Shown here one piece after another: positions 6,936 through 11,311 of a DNA stretch of 11,311 nt (the first letter of the stretch is position 1; every line of letters starts with the position of its first letter). The notes beneath the pieces were generated by a model. The model did no database searches and was not told the DNA's origin. It worked only from the letters and a program-made list of their open reading frames with translations. The position numbers and the translations under genes were made by a program. Source of the DNA: an uncultured Clostridia bacterium (GTDB lineage Bacteria; Bacillota; Clostridia; Oscillospirales; Ruminococcaceae); the NCBI GenBank assembly GCA_945947715.1, contig CAMEYZ010000056.1, positions 1 to 11,311 on the forward strand. The letters run 5' to 3'.

Positions 6936-8213
6936 TTATTCCTCTTCATCATCGAGAATGTAAATTGTAACGTTCTTTGCGCCCCACTGGATACATTCGT
7001 CGTAGCTCCACATGAACAGGTCAACAAGGATATCGTTTCTGCCAACTGATCCGCCTGTGTCTGCTGCGATAGCATAGCCGTAAACCTCACCGTCATCGGC
7101 TACTATGTACATTCTTGTTCCATAGGGGATTATATCGGGATTTACTGCCACATAGCCCTGCTGTACTGCCTTGCCTGTGGACATCAGCGCGCCCTCACTT
7201 GCTGTATATGCGCAGGACTTTCCGTGGAGAGCCTGTGTATACTTAATGGGAACATTGTTCTCGTCGAGAATAAGCGTTTCGGGAACGTCAAACTGAGATA
7301 CGGCACTTACCTGAGATGCAGGAATACCTTCTCCCGAATATTCATAAGCTCTTGCTTCTACTGCGTATTCCTCGGTCTGCTCTTCCTCGTAATAGTCGTC
7401 CTCCTCGGCGTCCTCATAGAAGGAGATATCCTCCTCATAGGTGCCGTTGGCGATAACTGTGTTTACGGGCTCTATGGTGACTTCCTCGCTTAAAAGCTTG
7501 GACTTGACATCTTCACCATCCACTCTCTTAACCAGATACTTTCTTTCAAGTCTTCCGTCGCGGCCCTCGGTGATGATCTCCGATTCGCCTGAAGGCAGGG
7601 TATCGTCCTCGACGTATTCGGTGTCTGCGGGGATAGCCTTTGCTGTTGTTATCTTAACATATTCAACGCGCTGAACGGTGATGACCATATTATCGGTAAG
7701 GGGAGCATCAAGGTCAGGTGTTACGATATCACGGCTGCCCAGTTCGATGCCGGTTCTGTTCAGAGCATCCTCTACGGTGCCGCCTGCGGTCACATTGAAT
7801 CTTTCGCCGTCAGCGCTGACAGTCACGTCAAAGCTTTCGGGATATGTATCAAATGCGCCTGCATCGCTTACTGCTGTGCTGTATGCTGTGGAGTTTTTGT
7901 CGGGGACAGCGTCGGGAAGTGTTACCATGGGAACGTTTACCGATGCTCTTTTTGATACGGAAGAGGAGGTCTCTCCGGCTTCGGAAGAGGTATCGCTTTC
8001 CTCTGTTGTGTACTTATATCCCGAAAGGTCTGCGGGAGCTGCAGTGTTTTCGGGGGTCTGCGCAGCAGCTGCTGCGATAGATATGCATATTGCGGTCATT
8101 GCCGCAGCGGATATTACTATCGAGCCTATTCTGCGTTTTTTCTGCTGAAGCTTGTCGGAGCCGCTGAGCTCGACGACATTGTCTCTGATTTCGTTTGTGT
8201 TATTCTCTATCAT
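6936..8213 (-). CDS. Membrane-anchored DUF348-G5-3D domain cell-wall protein (YabE/YocH-like)
   Basis: This 425-residue exported protein is probably involved in peptidoglycan remodelling. A basic stretch (KKRR, 25-28) precedes one hydrophobic segment (about 29-51) that serves as an uncleaved anchor or signal peptide. A Ser/Thr/Asp-rich linker follows. Next come one DUF348 ubiquitin-like domain (about 127-182), one G5 domain (about 185-258), a very acidic Asp/Glu/Tyr linker (259-283), and a C-terminal 3D domain (about 333-420). The 3D domain has the conserved Asp residues at D359 (NPDIIPYGT), D385 (AADTGG) and D398 (VDLF). 3D domains share the double-psi barrel of MltA lytic transglycosylases, so a muralytic role is likely but not shown here. 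B. subtilis YabE usually has more DUF348 copies, so this is a compact version. GGAG lies 6 nt before the ATG. It has its own promoter and terminator and is monocistronic. Confidence 0.92.
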   Translation of the reverse strand: MIENNTNEIRDNVVELSGSDKLQQKKRRIGSIVISAAAMTAICISIAAAAAQTPENTAAPADLSGYKYTTEESDTSSEAGETSSSVSKRASVNVPMVTLPDAVPDKNSTAYSTAVSDAGAFDTYPESFDVTVSADGERFNVTAGGTVEDALNRTGIELGSRDIVTPDLDAPLTDNMVITVQRVEYVKITTAKAIPADTEYVEDDTLPSGESEIITEGRDGRLERKYLVKRVDGEDVKSKLLSEEVTIEPVNTVIANGTYEEDISFYEDAEEDDYYEEEQTEEYAVEARAYEYSGEGIPASQVSAVSQFDVPETLILDENNVPIKYTQALHGKSCAYTASEGALMSTGKAVQQGYVAVNPDIIPYGTRMYIVADDGEVYGYAIAADTGGSVGRNDILVDLFMWSYDECIQWGAKNVTIYILDDEEE

Positions 8214-8340
8214 ATTATTCTCCGTTTCGTTCTTGGGAAGCGCCTGCTGTGCATGCGTTTTCCTTGCTTTTGCGGCGATGCATTATGCCCGCTGTTTTTC
8301 TGTCGGAGCAGATGCATCTCGTATATAAAATGCATATCGT

Positions 8341-8380
8341 AACGGTAACAAGTTACCGTTAAAAGGTTACATTTTGTAAC
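8341..8380 (-). repeat. Stacked inverted repeats at the start of the 3D-gene transcript
   Basis: There are two adjacent inverted repeats. The first has 9-bp arms AACGGTAAC / GTTACCGTT separated by 2 nt (8341-8360). The second is GTTAC-ATTTT-GTAAC (8366-8380). Relative to the predicted start near 8381, the second begins at about +1 and the first spans about +21 to +40. They could act as a DNA operator for a dimeric repressor or as 5' stem-loops in the mRNA. The 2-nt spacer of the first suits a DNA operator better than an RNA hairpin. Confidence 0.65.
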
Positions 8381-8383
8381 TGT

Positions 8384-8400
8384 TGTAATTATAACGTAAT
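8384..8400 (+). promoter_or_regulatory. WalR-box-like direct repeat overlapping the 3D-gene -10
   Basis: TGTAAT-TATAA-CGTAAT matches the WalR consensus TGT(A/T)A(A/T/C)-N5-TGT(A/T)A(A/T/C) at 11 of 12 informative positions. It covers the -10 (8388-8393) of the minus-strand promoter, a placement that would normally repress. WalR control of 3D-domain and lytic genes is known in B. subtilis. Assignment here is inference. Confidence 0.35.
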
Positions 8401-8417
8401 CATTGGGTGTTTGTCAA
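8388..8417 (-). promoter_or_regulatory. Promoter of the G5/3D-domain gene
   Basis: A perfect -35 TTGACA (8412-8417) is followed by an 18-bp spacer and a perfect -10 TATAAT (8388-8393). The start is predicted near 8381, giving a 5' leader of about 165 nt. The untuned strength suggests that a repressor or other control limits it. Confidence 0.85.
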
Positions 8418-8647
8418 TCGTTTTTTGTAACCGCTATTTAGCTATTTTGTACATAAAAGATAAAATTTTGTGAGTTTAAAAGAGCTTTTCACTCCTTTTT
8501 AAGGGGTTTAGTTCTAAATTTTTTGTGGACTTTTCACAAAAAGCTCAAAGGTCATCTCCGACGAAAACGAAAAAGCTGTATTTTTTACATGGACAGCACC
8601 ATTTTACGCCGTTTTCAGACTTTTTTCAAATTCTTGTTAATATTTTG

Positions 8648-8683
8648 GTAATTTATCAATGTGCATTATGCACAATAAATTAC
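8648..8683. repeat. 36-nt interrupted palindrome
   Basis: The outer arms are GTAATTTAT (8648-8656) and ATAAATTAC (8675-8683). The inner arms are TGTGCAT (8660-8666) and ATGCACA (8668-8674), around a single central T. Only a 3-nt CAA on the left side interrupts a 16-bp perfect dyad. It is too AT-rich for a terminator and has no T-tract on either side, so a protein-binding site or a structured RNA element is more likely. It sits mid-spacer, more than 200 bp from either promoter. Confidence 0.7.
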
Positions 8684-8885
8684 ATAAAAATCAGTTCGTA
8701 ACTATCCGATGTGTAGAAATATTGGGAAAATAACGTTAAAAAGTGTGGGAGATTGTGTGCGCAGATGATATTTTATTGCATTGTATCCGCCTGCTTATGA
8801 GGATTAGGACTGTTTTTGGGTATAATGATAACGGATATTCTTTGGACTTTTTCCTTACAAAAGCGGTTACGAAGCATATCCGAAT

Positions 8886-8902
8886 TGTAACCAATTTGTA
8901 AT
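8886..8902 (+). promoter_or_regulatory. WalR-box-like direct repeat upstream of the peptide-amidohydrolase-fumarase promoter
   Basis: TGTAAC-CAATT-TGTAAT is an exact match to the WalR consensus TGT(A/T)A(A/T/C)-N5-TGT(A/T)A(A/T/C). It ends 34 bp before the -35 of the plus-strand promoter, a location compatible with activation. Related OmpR-family regulators bind similar repeats, so the regulator is uncertain. Confidence 0.4.
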
Positions 8903-8936
8903 AACTTGTCCCGAAAAATAAAATTCTCCTTAGCTA

Positions 8937-8965
8937 TTTACTTTTTTGAAAATATATATTATAAT
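8937..8965 (+). promoter_or_regulatory. Promoter of the small membrane peptide / amidohydrolase / fumarase unit
   Basis: The -35 is TTTACT (8937-8942), the spacer is 17 bp and the -10 is a perfect TATAAT (8960-8965). The start near 8972 would lie 31 nt before the ATG at 9003. This rules out the upstream in-frame ATG at 8946, which falls inside the promoter. Confidence 0.75.
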
Positions 8966-9002
8966 GTGTACAGAGGTATTGGACCTGAAAGGAGTATTTG
9001 AA

Positions 9003-9182
9003 ATGGATTCATTTAACAAAAAAGAAAAAATGCGTATACGCAAGTTTCTGACCATATCCGCACCTGTGGTAGGAGCATTGTTTTTGTTTCTGGCGTCGGG
9101 CATTTATATAGTGTACCGCATGGTCAGCGACTACAACTATAACGAACGCTGGAAGGATTACGACGAGTGCGGTCTGGGCTGA
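9003..9182 (+). CDS. 59-aa single-pass membrane peptide, function unknown
   Basis: The start at 9003 is chosen because AAAGGAG (8988-8994) lies 8 nt upstream and the promoter -10 lies between it and the earlier in-frame ATG. The product has a strongly basic N-terminus (KKEKMRIRK, residues 6-14) and one hydrophobic helix (about 16-38). A short aromatic and acidic tail follows (YNYNERWKDYDECGLG). By the positive-inside rule the N-terminus should be cytoplasmic. Its stop codon lies 5 nt before the amidohydrolase ATG, or 16 nt inside the alternative GTG frame, so translation of the two is probably coupled. I do not recognise a family. Intact coding, a good ribosome binding site and a consensus promoter support it as a real gene. 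Confidence 0.72.
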   Translation: MDSFNKKEKMRIRKFLTISAPVVGALFLFLASGIYIVYRMVSDYNYNERWKDYDECGLG

Positions 9183-9187
9183 TAGGT

Positions 9188-10351
9188 ATGTACATTTATA
9201 ATGCTAAAATAGATACGGTGACAAACGGCGTTATTCCTCACGGATATGTCCGCGTAGAAAATGGCAGGATAGCTGAGGTCTCCGAAGGGACACCTTCCCA
9301 CATTTCTGTGGATGATATCAACTGCGGCGGCAGACTTCTTATGCCGGGTCTTATCGACAGTCACTCCCATATCGGACTTATCGGCGACGGTCAGGGCCCT
9401 GAGGGTGAGGACGTCAACGAGGATACCGACCCTATAACTCCACAGCTGCGGACTATCGACGGGCTCTGCTTTAACGACGGGTATTTTTTTGACGCAGTGA
9501 AAACTGGCGTGACCTGTGCTGTGACTGGCTGCGGCTCGGCAAATCCTATCGGCGGTGACTTTATCGCTGTTAAGACTTGCGGCAGATGCGCTGATGAAAT
9601 GCTTATCCGACGTGCGGCGATAAAATTTGCACTGGGTGAGAATCCGAAGGTGACCTATCGCGACAGGGACGAGACTCCTGTGACGAGAATGGCTTCTGCT
9701 GCGCTTATACGTGAGGCACTGTTTACTGCCCGCCGCTACATGGAGGACAAGCTCGCTGCTGAGGAAAATGACGACGATATGCCCGATTTTGACATGAAAT
9801 CCGAGGCGCTTATCCCCCTTCTCAGGGGAGAGCTTAAGGCCCATTTCCACTGCCACCGTGCGGACGATATAATGACCGCTGTGCGCATCGCTGAGGAGTT
9901 TGAGCTGGACTATGTGCTTATCCACTGCACCGAGGGGCACATTATCGCTGATATCCTGGGCGAAAAGCAGGCATGCGCTGCTGTGGGGCCAATTATCTGC
10001 GACAGGGGCAAGCCGGAGCTTGCTCATTCGACTGTGAAAAATGCGGCTCAGCTGCATGCTCACGGCGTGAAGGTCTCTATATGCACCGACCACCCTGAGG
10101 TGCCTGTGGATTATCTTCCTGCCAGCGCGGCTTTCTGCGTGAAGGCGGGGCTTCCCCGTGATGAGGCGATACGTGCGGTCACCATAAACGCCGCAGAAAT
10201 GGCAGGCATCGCAGACCGCGTGGGAAGCATTGAAATAGGCAAGGACGCCGACCTGATACTGCTGGACGGCGACCCGCTGGATATTATGACAAATAATTTA
10301 TTGACGATCATCGGCGGTAAGGTCGTATACAATGCTGCCGAGATCAAGTGA
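9188..10351 (+). CDS. Metal-dependent amidohydrolase (COG1228, imidazolonepropionase-related superfamily)
   Basis: This is a 387-residue cytoplasmic hydrolase of the TIM-barrel amidohydrolase superfamily. The N-terminal beta-sandwich segment (YIYNAKIDTVTNGVI) leads to the metal motif GLIDSHSHIG (H59, H61). Further candidate ligands are K154 in ALGENPK (a possible carbamylated bridging lysine), histidines in AHFHCHRADD (H221, H223), IHCTEGH (H246) and the terminal Asp in CTDHP (D301). The C-terminal VGSIEIGKDADLILLDGDPLD is the classic closing motif. The substrate cannot be read from sequence; ring-opening of a small cyclic amide is a family-level guess. The ATG at 9188 matches where relatives begin, 5 nt after the previous stop codon, so it probably reinitiates. 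An in-frame GTG at 9167 has a better site (GGAAGG, 9151-9156) and would add seven residues. The gene abuts the fumarase gene. Confidence 0.9.
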   Translation: MYIYNAKIDTVTNGVIPHGYVRVENGRIAEVSEGTPSHISVDDINCGGRLLMPGLIDSHSHIGLIGDGQGPEGEDVNEDTDPITPQLRTIDGLCFNDGYFFDAVKTGVTCAVTGCGSANPIGGDFIAVKTCGRCADEMLIRRAAIKFALGENPKVTYRDRDETPVTRMASAALIREALFTARRYMEDKLAAEENDDDMPDFDMKSEALIPLLRGELKAHFHCHRADDIMTAVRIAEEFELDYVLIHCTEGHIIADILGEKQACAAVGPIICDRGKPELAHSTVKNAAQLHAHGVKVSICTDHPEVPVDYLPASAAFCVKAGLPRDEAIRAVTINAAEMAGIADRVGSIEIGKDADLILLDGDPLDIMTNNLLTIIGGKVVYNAAEIK

Positions 10352-10365
10352 AAGGAAGAGCTTCT

Positions 10366-11208
10366 GTGAGGGAAATCAACGTTGCGGAAATTGAAAAGAT
10401 AGTCCGCGAGCTTTGTATCAAGGCTAATATATATCTCCCTGAAAGTCTGGAGCAGTGTATCAAATGCTCCGCCGAAAAGGAGGAGTCGCCTACCGGAAAG
10501 GAGGTCCTTTCTGATCTGGCGAAAAATATCGACGTGGCAAAGGAAAAGCACATTGCTGTGTGTCAGGATACGGGCATGGCTGTGATATTCCTTGAAATAG
10601 GGCAGGACGTCCACTTTATAGGCGGCGGATTATACGACGCCATTAACAAGGGCGTTTCAAGAGGGTATACCGAAGGGTATCTGAGATGCTCTATCGTAAG
10701 GGATCCTCTGGAGAGAGTTAACACAGGGGATAATACTCCTGCCGTTATACATACAGTAATTACAGATGGAGACAAGGTAAAGATAGATGTATGTCCCAAG
10801 GGCTTCGGCAGTGAGAACATGTCGGCTCTTAAAATGTTCACTCCCTCAGCGACGATTGGCGATATCGAGGATTTTGTGGTATCGGTGGCTGCCAATGCGG
10901 GAAGCAATCCCTGTCCGCCTATGGTGCTGGGTGTGGGTATCGGAGGAAACTTTGAGCACTGCGCATATCTGGCGAAGAAGGCGCTTTGCAGGGATATTTC
11001 GATAAAAAATCCGAAGAAGCTTTACGCGGACATGGAAAAGAGCATTTTAGAGAAGGTCAACAAGCTGGGCATAGGACCCCAGGGCTTTGGTGGAAGAGTA
11101 ACTGCGCTGAATGTGGCGATAGAGGAAGCTCCCACGCATATTGCAGGATTGCCCGTAGCGGTTAATATGGGCTGTCATGTCACAAGGCACGCGCACGCGG
11201 AGATATGA
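10366..11208 (+). CDS. Class I fumarate hydratase, alpha subunit
   Basis: This is the 280-residue alpha (N-terminal) subunit of the two-subunit, oxygen-sensitive [4Fe-4S] fumarase/tartrate dehydratase family, which interconverts fumarate and malate in the cytoplasm. Three cysteines positioned as cluster ligands are C66 (VCQDTG), C183 (GSNPCPP) and C270 (MGCHVTRHA). KGFGSENMSALKM (145-157) and IGPQGFGGRVTA (236-247) are family signatures. The GTG start at 10366 is preceded by AAAGGAAG (10351-10358) and gives the expected N-terminus (REINVAEIEKIV). The more upstream in-frame GTG at 10348 would overlap the amidohydrolase stop and lacks a site. The partner beta subunit, which completes the active site, does not start within the last 103 bp of the window. 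It may be a little downstream or elsewhere. Confidence 0.94.
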   Translation: MREINVAEIEKIVRELCIKANIYLPESLEQCIKCSAEKEESPTGKEVLSDLAKNIDVAKEKHIAVCQDTGMAVIFLEIGQDVHFIGGGLYDAINKGVSRGYTEGYLRCSIVRDPLERVNTGDNTPAVIHTVITDGDKVKIDVCPKGFGSENMSALKMFTPSATIGDIEDFVVSVAANAGSNPCPPMVLGVGIGGNFEHCAYLAKKALCRDISIKNPKKLYADMEKSILEKVNKLGIGPQGFGGRVTALNVAIEEAPTHIAGLPVAVNMGCHVTRHAHAEI

Positions 11209-11224
11209 TAAATAGTGAAGAGTG

Positions 11225-11265
11225 GTCGGGTCCGCCCGACAGCGGTTGCCGCGTTGTTAGTTTTT
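11225..11265 (+). terminator. Tandem GC-rich hairpins after the fumarase alpha gene (possible weak terminator or REP-like element)
   Basis: GTCGGG-TCCG-CCCGAC (11225-11240) is followed within 1 nt by GCGG-TTG-CCGC (11242-11252), then GTTGTTAG and a TTTTT run (11261-11265). The T-run is displaced 8 nt from the stem, so termination may be inefficient. The composition stands out against the AT-rich spacers elsewhere in the window, which also allows an intergenic repeat or mRNA-stability element. Confidence 0.4.
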
Positions 11266-11311
11266 CAGCTTAGGTTACATTAAGCCGCGAAAGTATGAAA
11301 CAAGCTAAGGA

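Larger units (their letters stand above)
8214..8945. other. Long AT-rich divergent regulatory spacer between the 3D-domain gene and the small membrane peptide gene
   Basis: No protein-coding gene is supportable in these 732 bp, and no known riboswitch signature was recognised. It holds the leader (about 165 nt) and promoter of the 3D-domain gene, and part of the promoter of the peptide gene. GTAAC or its complement GTTAC starts at 8339, 8345, 8352, 8366, 8376, 8427, 8698, 8866 and 8887. The middle (8461-8560) contains small interlocking inverted repeats. These are a 7-bp hairpin at 8491-8507, TTTTTGTG/CACAAAAA at 8520-8542, and GAGCTTTT (8482-8489) with AAAAGCTC (8539-8546). A 36-nt interrupted palindrome lies at 8648-8683. 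An isolated TATAAT at 8821-8826 lacks a convincing -35. The stretch is much longer than any other spacer in the window. Confidence 0.7.

Noticed and set aside
8214..8380. Possible ydaO/c-di-AMP riboswitch in the leader of the 3D-domain gene
   Set aside because: This class is often upstream of wall hydrolase genes, so I looked for it. The leader is only about 165 nt and I could not find the conserved core. The visible structure is simple inverted repeats.
8821..8826. Isolated TATAAT as a second promoter in the spacer
   Set aside because: No -35-like hexamer lies 16-18 bp upstream and there is no extended -10, so it is probably chance in AT-rich DNA.
8946..9002. Earlier ATG for the small membrane peptide, adding 19 residues
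   Set aside because: The codons overlap the TATAAT at 8960-8965, the expected transcript would not contain that ATG, and the SD sits before the ATG at 9003.
9158..10093. Long open frame (311 codons) antisense to the amidohydrolase gene
   Set aside because: It is a shadow of a gene with clear metal-binding motifs. The translation is rich in His, Ser and Arg with no recognisable domain and has no promoter or ribosome binding site of its own.
1..11311. CRISPR arrays, tRNA/rRNA genes, insertion sequences, prophage or integrase genes
   Set aside because: I found no regularly spaced repeats, cloverleaf-forming sequence, transposase or integrase motifs, or terminal inverted repeats with target duplications.

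Overview
The window looks like chromosomal DNA from a low-to-mid-GC Gram-positive Clostridia, most likely a Ruminococcus-type Oscillospiraceae. The reasons are the AAGGAG-type ribosome binding sites, T-box control of an aminoacyl-tRNA synthetase, a G5/3D-domain wall protein, the two-subunit class I fumarase and the style of the proteins. The genus is inferred, not proven. Nearly everything is housekeeping. I see no phage, transposon, CRISPR, defence or biosynthetic cassette, and no obvious new multi-gene system. The most unusual content is one degenerate enzyme and the regulatory DNA.

Left end (1-1660, minus strand): a Phe-type T-box leader with a consensus promoter and an intrinsic terminator drives pheS. 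It is followed by a partial gene for a small membrane protein, where pheT would normally be expected.

Left-centre (1671-6875, plus strand): a promoter back-to-back with the pheS promoter starts a probable operon. It holds a two-helix membrane protein of unknown function, an AcpS-fold protein that has lost its catalytic residues, DNA polymerase I (polA) with a degenerate proofreading domain, and cardiolipin synthase (cls). The unit ends at a UUCG-loop terminator, with a second terminator facing the other way for the convergent gene.

Right-centre (6883-8945): a minus-strand gene encodes a membrane-anchored DUF348-G5-3D wall protein of the YabE/YocH type. Upstream is a 732-bp AT-rich divergent spacer. 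It carries two good promoters, a dense cluster of GTAAC/GTTAC motifs, stacked inverted repeats at the start of the 3D-gene transcript, a 36-nt interrupted palindrome, and two sites resembling WalR boxes (TGTWAH-N5-TGTWAH), one at each divergent promoter.

Right end (8937-11311, plus strand): a compact set comprises a 59-aa single-pass membrane peptide, a COG1228-type metal-dependent amidohydrolase and the alpha subunit of class I [4Fe-4S] fumarase. The beta subunit does not follow directly. Two GC-rich hairpins lie there instead, then sequence with no recognisable gene up to the window edge.
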